Shown: positions 8,996 to 17,980, counted from the stretch's first letter. The stretch: DNA of 64,000 bases from an uncultured Pseudomonadales bacterium (GCA_943787675.1 CALSNK010000017.1:62001-126000), one strand, 5' to 3'. The notes: generated from the sequence alone by a model not told the origin. Numbers and translations are program-made.

Positions 8996-10525
8996 ATGGG
9001 ACATACATTGCCAATGGGCCAACTTAACAGCGTAATTCTTAGCAACAAGCCAGCCACAGCCCCAGGCTCTGCGGTGCCTTCCGGCCCGCCAGCGCCAGCA
9101 GCCGACGGCCAGCCAAGCAAAGACGTGCCAGCCTTTGCGGGCATTCTAAAATCTAAATTGGCCGATAATGTGGTGGCAAAAAGCGGCAAGACTTTGCCGC
9201 AAGAGCCACAACCCAAAAAGACAACCGATCAGGCCAACAACACCGACGCAGCCAGCCTTCTAATAGAGAGTCGTCTATTGCAGAGCGGCCTAAAAGTGAT
9301 TGTTGGCGGAGCAACCCCATCGGATGCCGGAATTGATGATTTTGCGAGATCTCAGGGTATAGACCCCAAGGCATTGGCATCATTGATGGCCGACAGCAAT
9401 GATGTCTCTCCCCTAGCTAATAGCGCAGCCCCGAAAACAGCGTTAGCGCAGATCAAGCCAGAACTCGAACTCAAACTCGACCCCAAACCTGAGCTCGAAC
9501 TCGATTCCGAACCCAAACTCGACTCCAAGCCTGAGCTCGAACTCGATTCCGAGCCCAAACCCAAACCTGAACTCGACCTCGATCCAAAGCCCGAACCTGT
9601 CGCCGCCTGGTTGTCAGATACTGTGATCAGTCAGCTAATTGCTGGCGCCCCCGTAGGTCCATCGCCAGGAAGGCAAACCATTGAAGCCTATTTACAGGCC
9701 CCCAGCAGATTCACACCACTGGATAAAGCAGTCCAAGATGTAGTCGAAAAAATGACATTTACCCTGCCTACCTCTAAAGCAATGACTGAGATCTTTAGTG
9801 GCGTAAATACCAACTCACAGCAGCAGCCTGTTATTAAATTAGAAAACATTAATTTAGCGGTAAAAGATGGATTAAAAGATCCATTAAAAGCTACCCACTT
9901 AAAGTCTAATGACAGTAAAATTGCACCACTAGCAACAGCCCCTGTAACCACAGCTACGGTGCCTGTTACCGTAGCGTCCGTCGCAGCCCCGGCCGTGATT
10001 AGTGAGTCAGGCTATATCACTTCACCGCCCACTTTTGACGATAGATCTAAGTACTCGGGGGCAGATACACTGCCAGAGAAGCTTGAACAGCAAAATCTGC
10101 GCAAGCAGGATGAGCAGGCAGATATGTCTCGCCGATTAGCCGAGGCACTCGGCCAGCGTTTAACTGCGCAGATCAGTCGCGGTGCCTGGCGTGTTGAAAT
10201 GGACCTACATCCAAAATCTCTAGGTCGAATTGAGATACAATTAGAAATGAAAAACGGCGAACTAGAAGCCAATTTTACAGCCGCAAATGCGGCCACTAGA
10301 GAGCTCATACAAGAGAGTATGCCAAGATTAAGAGCCGCGTTTGAAGAACATGGCATGGAATCTGCTTATATAGGTTTAGGGCTAGAAAACCAGGGGCAAT
10401 CTGACGGAAATCCGACAGGCCAAAATAGCCCTGATAAAGCCAAAAATACGCCTGATAGCGAAGAGCCACAGCTCAATGCGCAGGCTGGAAGACTGGATGA
10501 CAATGGTTTGGACATGCTGGTTTAA
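8996..10525 (+). CDS. fliK: Flagellar hook-length control protein FliK
   Basis: FliK measures hook length and switches the FlhB export specificity. At 509 aa it has a disordered Ala/Pro/Lys-rich N-terminus, a Glu-Leu-Asp/Pro-Lys repeat tract (about residues 158-200), a long variable ruler, and the conserved C-terminal FliK domain. Within that domain, MDLHPKSLGRIEIQLEMKNG and a following leucine-rich stretch (about 400-465) are recognisable. An Asn/Gly/Gln-rich tail follows. Transcription is likely from the sigma54 promoter immediately upstream. A second FliK-like protein is encoded at 28039-29166. Confidence 0.93.
   Translation: MGHTLPMGQLNSVILSNKPATAPGSAVPSGPPAPAADGQPSKDVPAFAGILKSKLADNVVAKSGKTLPQEPQPKKTTDQANNTDAASLLIESRLLQSGLKVIVGGATPSDAGIDDFARSQGIDPKALASLMADSNDVSPLANSAAPKTALAQIKPELELKLDPKPELELDSEPKLDSKPELELDSEPKPKPELDLDPKPEPVAAWLSDTVISQLIAGAPVGPSPGRQTIEAYLQAPSRFTPLDKAVQDVVEKMTFTLPTSKAMTEIFSGVNTNSQQQPVIKLENINLAVKDGLKDPLKATHLKSNDSKIAPLATAPVTTATVPVTVASVAAPAVISESGYITSPPTFDDRSKYSGADTLPEKLEQQNLRKQDEQADMSRRLAEALGQRLTAQISRGAWRVEMDLHPKSLGRIEIQLEMKNGELEANFTAANAATRELIQESMPRLRAAFEEHGMESAYIGLGLENQGQSDGNPTGQNSPDKAKNTPDSEEPQLNAQAGRLDDNGLDMLV
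9476..9595 (+). repeat. Tandem 42-bp repeat inside fliK
   Basis: Two nearly identical 42-bp units (9476-9517 and 9518-9559) are followed by a diverged partial third. They encode repeated Leu-Asp-Pro/Ser-Lys-Pro-Glu-Leu-Glu-Leu-Asp-Ser-Glu-Pro-Lys. A 42-bp unit keeps the reading frame, so copy-number change would lengthen or shorten the FliK ruler by 14 residues per unit. Confidence 0.85.
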
Positions 10526-10570
10526 CAGCGTACCCAGACTTAAAAAATTAAAGACAGAGAGGATTGAGCA

Positions 10571-11155
10571 ATGCCTGACGAAATTTTAGATGACGAAGCA
10601 CAAGCAAAGAGCCCTGTATTAAAGATTATTCTAATCGTTGTGGGTGTTTTGTTACTGGTTGCAATTACCGTAGGCGGCACATTATTTGCCTCAGGCTTCT
10701 TTGCCCCGAAGTCAGCGCAGGATCCAGAGGCTGCGATTGCAGCCCTAGAAGCTGCAGCAGATGAAGAGGCGGCAGCGGCAGCGGCAGCAGCAGCCGGACC
10801 CAGCAAAGTTCAACTCGACAGTCCCGAGTTGTCAAAATTTCAGCAGTCTTACTACCAGCTCGAAAAAGAGTTAGTGGTCAATATCGCCAACTCGCGAAAA
10901 GTGATGCAGGCCTCTATTGCTATCATGACCCATTATGATGATCGCGTAGTCGACAATGTTGAGAAGCATACCTTTCCACTTCGCAATGCGATGCTAACGG
11001 TTATGTCACAGCAAACCGATGCAAGCATAACTAGCCCTGACTTCCGTAAAAATCTTTCTGAAGAATTAAAGATTGTAATGAACGCAAAACTTGAAGAGCT
11101 AGAAGATTTTGGTGGCATTGAAGCCGTGTACCTTACCGAATTTGTGGTTCAGTAG
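10571..11155 (+). CDS. fliL: Flagellar basal-body-associated protein FliL
   Basis: FliL is a single-pass inner-membrane protein that surrounds and supports the stator. A short cytoplasmic N-terminus is followed by a membrane helix (about residues 17-40, ILIVVGVLLLVAITVGGTLF). Next comes a periplasmic linker with a run of nine alanines (about 67-76), then the FliL domain (YYQLEKELVVNIANSRKVMQ to a C-terminal AVYLTEFVVQ). Length 194 aa is slightly above average because of the linker. It lies 45 bp after fliK and 49 bp before fliM. Confidence 0.95.
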   Translation: MPDEILDDEAQAKSPVLKIILIVVGVLLLVAITVGGTLFASGFFAPKSAQDPEAAIAALEAAADEEAAAAAAAAAGPSKVQLDSPELSKFQQSYYQLEKELVVNIANSRKVMQASIAIMTHYDDRVVDNVEKHTFPLRNAMLTVMSQQTDASITSPDFRKNLSEELKIVMNAKLEELEDFGGIEAVYLTEFVVQ

Positions 11156-11204
11156 ACGGGCCTATTAAGTAGGCCCTCTATTAATTGATTAATTGAGTAG
11201 AACA

Positions 11205-12197
11205 ATGGTAGAAACAACAAGTTTATTATCCCCCGAAGAGCTAGACGCTTTAGCTGCCGGTGTCCAAGATGGTTCGATTGAAACAGATACCGGACTAAAT
11301 ATCGAAGCGCGGGTTTTAAAGCATGATCTGACCAACGAAGACTCTTCATTGGGTGTGAATGTTGGCGCCGTGGATATGATTAACGAGCGTTTCGTGCGCC
11401 AGTTTAGACTGGGTCTTCTTGAGGTTTTAAGGACCACGCCAAAGGTTAATATGGCCAAAGTGGAAATCATGAAATTCAGTGATTATCTTAGAGAGCTCAA
11501 GCCGCCATTGGCAGTCAACACGATCCGCCTAAACCCATTGCGGGGATACTCAATGGTGGTTATTGAACCATCTATTATTTTTTCCTCTCTCGATAATTTC
11601 TTTGGTGGTTTGGGCGGTGCTGTTGAAAGCCTACCCCCCGGCCGATTATTTACACCCACAGAAAACAGCATTATCAAAATTATGATGAACGTGCTATTTG
11701 GGTCTTTGCAGGATGCTTGGTCGCCAATTTTGCCGATTAAGTGCGAACATATTGGCTCAGAAATTAATCCACAGTTTGCCCAGATAGCCGACGAAAATGA
11801 CTTGGTCGTCGTGAGTCGCTTTGCCTCTGAACTGGGTAATGATGTGAAGGGCAATATAGATTTGGTCTACCCCTACAACTCATTAAAACCGATTCGTGAA
11901 TTGTTGCGCAGTCGTGTGCAAACAGGTGATGACAATGATGCCTCAGACAAAATTTGGAGTTCAGAATTAAAGTCTGCGGCAATCGATGCAGAGCTGGATA
12001 TAAAAGTTACCCTGGCTGACATCGAAACTACCCTAAAGCAATTCGAAGCATTGCAGGAAGACGATATTATTTACTTGAAAAAAACCGATCATGCGCGGAT
12101 CTATGTAAACGAAGTTCCGGTTTTTGATGCCGATATTGGCAGTAGTAATTCTCATATGGCCGCCCAGATTGTCAGATCCTTGGCACCCAAAACATAG
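11205..12197 (+). CDS. fliM: Flagellar motor switch protein FliM
   Basis: FliM is the C-ring switch component that binds CheY-P. I start at ATG 11205; a TTG four codons earlier is less likely. The N-terminal CheY-binding peptide is intact (LLSPEELDALAAG), so the motor should respond to CheY although no chemotaxis gene is in the window. The middle domain shows MINERFVRQFRLGLLEVLR and the loop FFGGLGG. The C-terminal SPOA domain shows VTLADIETTLKQFEALQEDD and the expected pattern. Length 330 aa is normal. Confidence 0.97.
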   Translation: MVETTSLLSPEELDALAAGVQDGSIETDTGLNIEARVLKHDLTNEDSSLGVNVGAVDMINERFVRQFRLGLLEVLRTTPKVNMAKVEIMKFSDYLRELKPPLAVNTIRLNPLRGYSMVVIEPSIIFSSLDNFFGGLGGAVESLPPGRLFTPTENSIIKIMMNVLFGSLQDAWSPILPIKCEHIGSEINPQFAQIADENDLVVVSRFASELGNDVKGNIDLVYPYNSLKPIRELLRSRVQTGDDNDASDKIWSSELKSAAIDAELDIKVTLADIETTLKQFEALQEDDIIYLKKTDHARIYVNEVPVFDADIGSSNSHMAAQIVRSLAPKT

Positions 12198-12234
12198 CCT
12201 CAAAAAATAGCCCCAAAAATAGCGAGTAGAAATA

Positions 12235-12567
12235 ATGGCAGATATAGAAACCAGCGCAGTAGAAGAAACCGTAGAACAGTCCGTTTCTCCAGAAGCCGCG
12301 TTAAAAAACAAAATTAATTCAGACGTACTGCAGAACATTCCTGTGACTATCTCTGTAGAAGTAGGCCGAACGTCGTTGAAGATTCGCGATCTGATGCGCC
12401 TTACTCAGGGCAGTGTTGTCGAGCTGGACCGGTTAGCCGGCGAACCCTTGGACCTACTGGTCAACAATACATTGGTCGCTCAGGGTGAAGTGGTGCTGGT
12501 TAACGAGCGTTATGGTGTGCGACTTACCAGCGTTATCCCTACCGCCGATCGTGTAAAGAACCTCTAG
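12235..12567 (+). CDS. fliN: Flagellar motor switch protein FliN
   Basis: FliN completes the C-ring and helps dock FliH. At 110 aa it has a short acidic N-terminus and one SPOA domain: ISVEVGRTSLKIRDLMRLTQ, GSVVELDRLAGEPLDLLVNN and VLVNERYGVRLTSVI are all classic FliN segments. It lies 37 bp after fliM and 11 bp before fliO. Confidence 0.97.
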   Translation: MADIETSAVEETVEQSVSPEAALKNKINSDVLQNIPVTISVEVGRTSLKIRDLMRLTQGSVVELDRLAGEPLDLLVNNTLVAQGEVVLVNERYGVRLTSVIPTADRVKNL

Positions 12568-12578
12568 GACGATCTGTC

Positions 12579-12965
12579 ATGCTGGCTGAATTTGGATTAA
12601 TGGACTGGCTATCAATGATGGGTTCATTCCTGTTGGTGATTGGCCTGTTAGTGGCGACTCTCTTTTTAATAAAAAAAATGGGACCCAGTATTAGCAACGC
12701 CAGTAACAAGCGATTGCAGATTCTAGAAGTTCAAAATCTCGGCGCACGGCAAAAGCTTTTGCTGGTTAGTGTTAACGCCGATCAGGTTCTTATTGGCATA
12801 TCTCCCCAGGGTATGACTAACCTTGGCAGCTGGGCTGTTGATCAGCAGATCAAACATGAGGGTACAGACCAGAACTCCGACGCCAGCGAGAATAATGAAA
12901 CCAACAGCTCCCTGAGTAACTTCAAACAGCTTCTCGCCCAAACTGTCAAAAAACAAAAGGACTAG
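12579..12965 (+). CDS. fliO: Flagellar export-gate assembly protein FliO
   Basis: FliO is a membrane scaffold needed for FliP ring assembly. At 128 aa it has an N-terminal membrane helix (about residues 8-30, MMGSFLLVIGLLVATLFLI). The cytoplasmic FliO domain follows with KRLQILEVQNLGARQKLLLV and QVLIGISPQGMTNLG. The C-terminus is polar and ends in a FliO-like NFKQLLAQTVKK. It is immediately followed by fliP. Confidence 0.93.
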   Translation: MLAEFGLMDWLSMMGSFLLVIGLLVATLFLIKKMGPSISNASNKRLQILEVQNLGARQKLLLVSVNADQVLIGISPQGMTNLGSWAVDQQIKHEGTDQNSDASENNETNSSLSNFKQLLAQTVKKQKD

Positions 12966-12968
12966 ATC

Positions 12969-13742
12969 GTGGCTCTGTCATTGTTTAAAAAGCACACAGC
13001 AGCGAAAACCATTATCTTGGTTCTACTTACCATGGTCTTTACCAGCCCGGCTTTTGCCCAGGTGGGCCTGCCCATTGTGAGTATGATTGAGGACGGTAGC
13101 GGCGGAGAAAAATACAGCCTGACCTTACAGCTTATCGCACTGATGACCGTGCTGACGCTGCTGCCATCGCTACTGTTAATGATGACCTCCTTTGTTAGAA
13201 TAATTATTGTTCTATCCCTGTTGCGCCAGGCGCTGGGTACAGCTCAGACACCACCTAATCAGGTGCTGGTAGGCCTCGCGCTATTTTTAACCCTCTTTAT
13301 AATGGCGCCGGTTTTTAGCGACATTTATGACGAGGCGATAACGCCGTATTTCGAAGAGACCATTAGTTTTGAAACCGCACTGGCAAAAGGCGAGTTGCCG
13401 ATACGCAATTTTATGCTTAACCAAACCCGCGAAACCGATATTGCCATGTTCGCAGAAATTGCCCGCAACGACAGTTTTGAAGGGCCAGAAGATGTGCCTT
13501 TCACAACCCTCGTTCCCGCCTTTATCACCTCAGAATTAAAAAGCGCATTTTCTATCGGCTTTCTAATTTATATTCCCTTTGTAGTAATTGATCTGGTGGT
13601 GGCCAGTGTCCTGATGTCCATGGGCATGATGATGCTTTCACCTATGATGATTTCTATGCCATTTAAACTAATGCTGTTTGTTTTGGTTGATGGTTGGACA
13701 CTAATTATGGGATCGCTAGCGGCAAGCTTTGCGATGGCCTAG
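12969..13742 (+). CDS. fliP: Flagellar type III export gate protein FliP
   Basis: FliP builds the pentameric core of the export gate. The start is a GTG at 12969, three bases after fliO. A cleavable signal peptide is visible (about residues 1-31, ending FTSPAFAQ), as is usual for FliP. Family signatures follow: MMTSFVRIIIVLSLLRQALG, TPPNQVLVGLALFLTLF and MGMMMLSPMMISMPFKLMLF. Four hydrophobic segments and 257 aa are typical. Confidence 0.97.
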   Translation: MALSLFKKHTAAKTIILVLLTMVFTSPAFAQVGLPIVSMIEDGSGGEKYSLTLQLIALMTVLTLLPSLLLMMTSFVRIIIVLSLLRQALGTAQTPPNQVLVGLALFLTLFIMAPVFSDIYDEAITPYFEETISFETALAKGELPIRNFMLNQTRETDIAMFAEIARNDSFEGPEDVPFTTLVPAFITSELKSAFSIGFLIYIPFVVIDLVVASVLMSMGMMMLSPMMISMPFKLMLFVLVDGWTLIMGSLAASFAMA

Positions 13743-13751
13743 GAGAGAGAA

Positions 13752-14021
13752 ATGGATCCAGCACAGGTAATTGATTTAGGTCGCGAATCCCTTTGGATCG
13801 CGGTACTGGTGGCGGCACCGCTGTTGGGCGTTGCCCTTATCGTTGGTTTGGCTGTTGGTATTTTGCAGGCCGCAACCAGCATTCAAGAAATGACCCTGAG
13901 TTTTATTCCTAAACTGGGCGCCATGATACTGGCCCTCGTATTTTTTGGTAGCTGGCAGATTGCCGTGATGGTGGATTTCATTCGCCGCATTTTTGAACGC
14001 ATACCTGAGTTGTTTATGTAA
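13752..14021 (+). CDS. fliQ: Flagellar type III export gate protein FliQ
   Basis: This 89-aa protein has two membrane helices (about residues 15-40 and 53-75). Typical FliQ residues include GLAVGILQAATSIQEMTLSF and a C-terminal MVDFIRRIFERIPELF. GGAGAG lies just before the ATG. The stop codon overlaps the fliR start codon by one base, indicating coupled translation. Confidence 0.97.
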   Translation: MDPAQVIDLGRESLWIAVLVAAPLLGVALIVGLAVGILQAATSIQEMTLSFIPKLGAMILALVFFGSWQIAVMVDFIRRIFERIPELFM

Positions 14022-14791
14022 TGGAGCTTTTGGTAGCCGACATTGTCCAGCGATTCTATATGTTGCTGTGGCCGATGATTCGCATCTCTGCGTTTCTGTT
14101 GTCTGCCCCTTTGTTCTCCATTCGCGCGGTGTCTGTCAGAATCCGTGTATTGCTGGCCACTGTATTAACCTGGATGATCTACCCCCTAACGGATTGGCCC
14201 GCAGTCGATCCAATTTCTGCTTCAGGTTTGCGGGAGGTTTTTAGCCAGGTCTTTATTGGTGTGCTGATGGGCATGATTCTGCAGGTGGTCAATGCATCTT
14301 TAGTCGTGGGCGGCCAGGCTATTTCCGCCTCCATGGGGCTCGGCATGGCCAATATGATGGATCCCAATATGGGCAACGTGCCCGTGATTTCCCAGTTTCT
14401 TATTATTTGTTCCACCCTGATTTTTCTCGGATTAGGTGGCCATGTGTTGGTTATCACCATGTTACTCGAGAGTTTTTATCTGTTACCCATCGGTGAGGTG
14501 ATAAACCTTCAGCCGCTAATTTCATTGGTAATTGAGTGGAGCGCAATGATCTTTTTGGGGGCTGTTTTGATGGCCTTGCCGATCATGGTCTCGCTGTTAT
14601 TTATTAATATCGGCTTGGGTGTTATCACCCGAGCCGCGCCAGCCTTAAATATTTTCGCCGTAGGTTTTCCGGCTATGATTTTGGCCGGTGTTATCCTGCT
14701 GTCTATGTCGATGACCAGTATAGGGTTCCGTATTCAATGGCTGTGGCGCCAGGCGTTCGACATTTTGAGTCAAGCATTGGGTCTTAGCTGA
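14021..14791 (+). CDS. fliR: Flagellar type III export gate protein FliR
   Basis: FliR completes the FliP5Q4R1 gate. It has 256 aa with about six hydrophobic segments. Recognisable regions are GQAISASMGLGMANMMDPN and the C-terminal LLFINIGLGVITRAAPALN followed by IFAVGFPAMILAG. It overlaps fliQ and flhB by one base at each end, consistent with a tightly coupled fliQ-fliR-flhB unit. Confidence 0.97.
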   Translation: MELLVADIVQRFYMLLWPMIRISAFLLSAPLFSIRAVSVRIRVLLATVLTWMIYPLTDWPAVDPISASGLREVFSQVFIGVLMGMILQVVNASLVVGGQAISASMGLGMANMMDPNMGNVPVISQFLIICSTLIFLGLGGHVLVITMLLESFYLLPIGEVINLQPLISLVIEWSAMIFLGAVLMALPIMVSLLFINIGLGVITRAAPALNIFAVGFPAMILAGVILLSMSMTSIGFRIQWLWRQAFDILSQALGLS

Positions 14792-15951
14792 TGTCAGACG
14801 ATTCTACCGAAGAAAAAACCGAAGAACCCACCGCCAAAAAGCTTGAAAAAGCGAAGGAAGATGGCCAGGTTGCTCGATCACAGGAGCTATCGGTGGCCGC
14901 CATGATGATCGGCGTTGCCTGTTTTCTGTATCTGTTTGGCGGCTACATGATCTTGCAGCTCAGCGAGGTATTTGAGGCAGGCTTTACCTTTGATCGAAAA
15001 GATGTGTTTTCCGACGATTTGTTACCAACCACCTTTGGCGCCCATGCAATGGATAGCATGCTGGTGATCGTACCGATTTTTGTCCTGGCTGTTCTGATTG
15101 CTATCGGGGCCGCGGGAATGCTGGGGGGGTATATTTTTTCCCTTAAATCTATTGCTCCAAAGGCCAGCAAAATTAACCCAATGGCTGGGCTTAAGCGAAT
15201 GTTTGGCACCAAGGCAATAATCGACCTCAGCAAGGCGCTGGCTAAGTTTAGCCTAGTGGGGATCACCCTATACCTGGTGGTGAGTGAAAGTTTTGATACC
15301 CTGGTGTCCCTGGGCTTTATGAGTTTGGGTCCGGCGATGGCCGAGGCGGGAAATCTGATTGCCGGCGGTACGGTGTTGGTGACACTGACCCTAATCGTGG
15401 CTGCGGGCATTGATGTACCGTACCAAATTTATGAAATAAACCAAAAAATGAAAATGACCAAGCAAGAGGTCAAAGACGAGTTTAAAGATACCGAGGGTCG
15501 ACCTGAGGTTAAGGCGCAGATCCGGCGTAAACAACGTGAAATGGCTATGGGCGCGATGATGGAATCTGTGGCCGACGCCGACGTAATTATTGTTAACCCG
15601 GAGCACTTTGCTGTTGCCTTAAGTTATGATCCCTCGAGCAATGGCGCGCCGGTAGTGGTCGCCAAGGGCGCAGACTTTATGGCTCAGGGTATACGTGAGA
15701 GAGCGGCGGAACATGGGGTGCCCCTATTTTCGTCTCCCACACTGGCCAGAGCCCTGTATTTTACAACCGATATAAACCAGAGTGTCCCCGAGTCTTTATA
15801 CTATGCGGTAGCCCAGGTTATTGCCTATGTATTTAGCCTAAATAGTTTGGGGCCAGGATCTACAGTAGCTGAAAAGCCGCAACCCGACGTTCCCGCGGGG
15901 ATGCGTTATAACACAGAGGGTGCTTTGGACGACGATTCCAAAGATACCTAA
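14791..15951 (+). CDS. flhB: Flagellar export switch protein FlhB
   Basis: FlhB sets export specificity and changes state after self-cleavage in its cytoplasmic tail. It starts with the typical STEEKTEEPTAKKLEKAKED helix, has four membrane segments, the linker (YEINQKMKMTKQEVKDEFKD), and the autocleavage region. The cleavage motif reads NPEH rather than the textbook NPTH; the catalytic Asn-Pro pair is intact and the downstream FAVALSYD is normal. The 386-aa length and a polar C-terminal tail are typical. It ends the canonical export block, with an unassigned SPOR-domain gene 12 bp downstream. Confidence 0.96.
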   Translation: MSDDSTEEKTEEPTAKKLEKAKEDGQVARSQELSVAAMMIGVACFLYLFGGYMILQLSEVFEAGFTFDRKDVFSDDLLPTTFGAHAMDSMLVIVPIFVLAVLIAIGAAGMLGGYIFSLKSIAPKASKINPMAGLKRMFGTKAIIDLSKALAKFSLVGITLYLVVSESFDTLVSLGFMSLGPAMAEAGNLIAGGTVLVTLTLIVAAGIDVPYQIYEINQKMKMTKQEVKDEFKDTEGRPEVKAQIRRKQREMAMGAMMESVADADVIIVNPEHFAVALSYDPSSNGAPVVVAKGADFMAQGIRERAAEHGVPLFSSPTLARALYFTTDINQSVPESLYYAVAQVIAYVFSLNSLGPGSTVAEKPQPDVPAGMRYNTEGALDDDSKDT

Positions 15952-15963
15952 GGATAAGAGCGA

Positions 15964-17601
15964 ATGGCAGATAATAAAAAAGAACCCACGTTTGAATTTC
16001 AGAACTGGTTTGATGGCGGCGATATTTTCTATCGCAGTGTTGATAAACAGCGTTTTCAGCACGCCCTTGATGCCATTGTTGACGATGAACTCGGTCTCGC
16101 CGTTATTGGTACCAACGAAACGGTTCTCGATCATTACTGCCGTATGCTGGTTGCTCGTCTTCGGGATCTTAATGTTTTTCAGGTAGAAGTTTTTTTACCC
16201 ACTAACACAGACAGTTTACTCAAGCGCTTTAATGAAATGCTTGCCAGCATGAGTCTAGAGCGCGCTCGCCAAGCCCCGGACAATTCAACACCGGTTAAAC
16301 TTCTGGTGGTAAACGACGCGAAATCTGTTGACGAAGAACAGTGGTCTTTGCTGGTTAGGCTATTAGCAGATTTCCCCGGCGTCAACGTTCGCCTCATTTT
16401 ATTTCTCGATAAAACCGGCTGGCCCAGCCATGAAAAGCCATTGGGACTTTTTGGTCGACGTCTCTATCGCTGGGTAGTGGAAACCCCAACCCTAGATGAA
16501 GCGGGCGAGCTTATGGTCGCCGCCAAACAGCACGGCTTTGAGCGCGAGACAGAAATACTCTTGCTGCATGCTGGACTGGGTGCCGCTGTGCGGGGAGGAT
16601 ATTCCGAGGAAGATCCGGACGAATACAATCCGTCTTCCCAGTCAGCAGTTGATGAAAATGATTATCTTGGTGAAGACTACAGCGACAGTAATCCGTTTTC
16701 GGAAACCGTCGTGGATTTTCTCGACGACGAAGATCCAAGTTACGATGATAATGAGAAAGGTCTTCCAGGACGAAATCTGTGGCCGGTGTTAGGAATATTT
16801 TTAATCAGTTTGGCGGTTACCTGGGTGGTGGTCTCTAAACTTAACCCCGATGCAACGGACCAGTATCAATCCAAGGTGTCAGGTGCATTAAATGAACTGG
16901 CAGATACCTCAAACAGTGCCCAAATTTCTGAGTCGCTAGTCTTGCCAATTGATGTAGGCGGCCCAAAGGTTAATAGAAATGCAAATGGGAGTAATAAGCC
17001 GGTTGCGGCCAGCCAGATAGCCCAGGCTCAGGCCGTGGTGGCGGCGCTGAAAAAAGATAAACGTTCGGAACAGCTTGCCGATCAGGCGGCTGAACAGAAA
17101 GCCAGCGCGCTTAAGCAGACTGCGGCACGCCAGAAGGCCACCGCAGAAAAGCAAGCCATAGCGGATCAAAAAGCTATAGCGGATCAAAAAGCCATAGCCG
17201 ATAAAGAAGCCATAGCCAATAAAGAAGCAGCTGCAATTAAAAGTGCCGCAGCGCTAAGGAAAGCTCAGGCGCTCAAAGAGGCCACGGCGCGGAGACAAGC
17301 CGCAGCGCTTAAGAAAACTGCATCACTGGGGCCGATACAGAGTGCCGAAGCAACTGACTTCTTTGTACAGCATATTGTGTTGACCACCCGCGAGCAGGCG
17401 AAACTTTACATCAGGGGCTATGCAGGATTACGCAATGCGACCATTGTGCCGATAGCGACGGGCAATAATATTGCCTACGCCGTACTCTCTGGCCCCTTTA
17501 GTGCTCGAGATCGTGCAACAGAGTTTACTAAAGGCGCTGGCTTACCTGCCGATTATTGGATTAGAGCCGCAGGCCAACTCAAGGCTGTTGTTCGCGACTA
17601 G
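15964..17601 (+). CDS. SPOR-domain membrane protein with degenerate ATPase-like N-terminus (DamX-like architecture)
   Basis: I do not recognise a named family. The N-terminal 210 residues look like an AAA-type fold of the DamX/ExeA kind. Where the P-loop would be, the sequence reads GTNETVLDHY and lacks GKT/S; a Walker-B-like strand follows (KLLVVNDAKSVDEEQW). An acidic linker leads to one membrane helix (about 272-290, LWPVLGIFLISLAVTWVVV), so the N-terminus is cytoplasmic. The periplasmic part has an Ala/Lys/Gln-rich repeat (about 395-450, units like KAIADQ) and a C-terminal SPOR-like domain (about 465-545, FFVQHIVLTTREQAKLYI start). SPOR domains bind denuded septal peptidoglycan, so a role in positioning at the division site or new pole is possible. 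AAGGA precedes the ATG, and it lies 12 bp after flhB. Confidence 0.75.
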   Translation: MADNKKEPTFEFQNWFDGGDIFYRSVDKQRFQHALDAIVDDELGLAVIGTNETVLDHYCRMLVARLRDLNVFQVEVFLPTNTDSLLKRFNEMLASMSLERARQAPDNSTPVKLLVVNDAKSVDEEQWSLLVRLLADFPGVNVRLILFLDKTGWPSHEKPLGLFGRRLYRWVVETPTLDEAGELMVAAKQHGFERETEILLLHAGLGAAVRGGYSEEDPDEYNPSSQSAVDENDYLGEDYSDSNPFSETVVDFLDDEDPSYDDNEKGLPGRNLWPVLGIFLISLAVTWVVVSKLNPDATDQYQSKVSGALNELADTSNSAQISESLVLPIDVGGPKVNRNANGSNKPVAASQIAQAQAVVAALKKDKRSEQLADQAAEQKASALKQTAARQKATAEKQAIADQKAIADQKAIADKEAIANKEAAAIKSAAALRKAQALKEATARRQAAALKKTASLGPIQSAEATDFFVQHIVLTTREQAKLYIRGYAGLRNATIVPIATGNNIAYAVLSGPFSARDRATEFTKGAGLPADYWIRAAGQLKAVVRD

Positions 17602-17626
17602 TATTGTTAATAGGAAGGGGGAGCGA

Positions 17627-17980
17627 ATGTCTAATAAAGAAGAAGAGCAGTTATTTACCCTTGATGGTACCCGGGGGAAATTGGGCCAGATTGGTGAGGG
17701 CCCAGTTGCCGAACCAAATGAGCGATTTGATGCGGGTTTTACCCCCGGCCTTGAAAATGTCATGGCCAGTTCAAGTGCCAGGTCTAGTGGGAATGAGAGC
17801 CCAGAAGTCATTCTTGAATCTGATGATCAGGTTTCGACTATTTTAAGTGCCCTTGATGATACGGCTATCAGTGCGGACAGAGCGCTTTTTGACGATTTAT
17901 TAAGCCACCGCATTGCTAAAGTTAACCAGGTTTCTGCCGATGTTTCTAAACAACTAGATGGGCTTAAGCAGTCATCATAA
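17627..17980 (+). CDS. Small soluble protein of unknown function in the flagellar cluster
   Basis: This 117-aa protein is acidic, with no signal peptide or membrane segment. A strong GGAAGGGGGAG precedes ATG 17627 and decides the start; the open frame runs further upstream but inside the previous gene. The N-terminal half is Gly/Glu/Ser-rich and probably disordered. The last 50 residues look helical (DRALFDDLLSHRIAKVNQVS) and could be a coiled-coil or docking helix. It lies between the SPOR-domain gene and a membrane coiled-coil gene on the same strand, so the three probably act together. No family recognised. Confidence 0.7.
   Translation: MSNKEEEQLFTLDGTRGKLGQIGEGPVAEPNERFDAGFTPGLENVMASSSARSSGNESPEVILESDDQVSTILSALDDTAISADRALFDDLLSHRIAKVNQVSADVSKQLDGLKQSS

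Noticed and set aside
9142-9168. GCCGATAA inside fliK as a sigma28 promoter
   Set aside because: No TAAAG or TCAAG at the required distance, and it lies in coding sequence.
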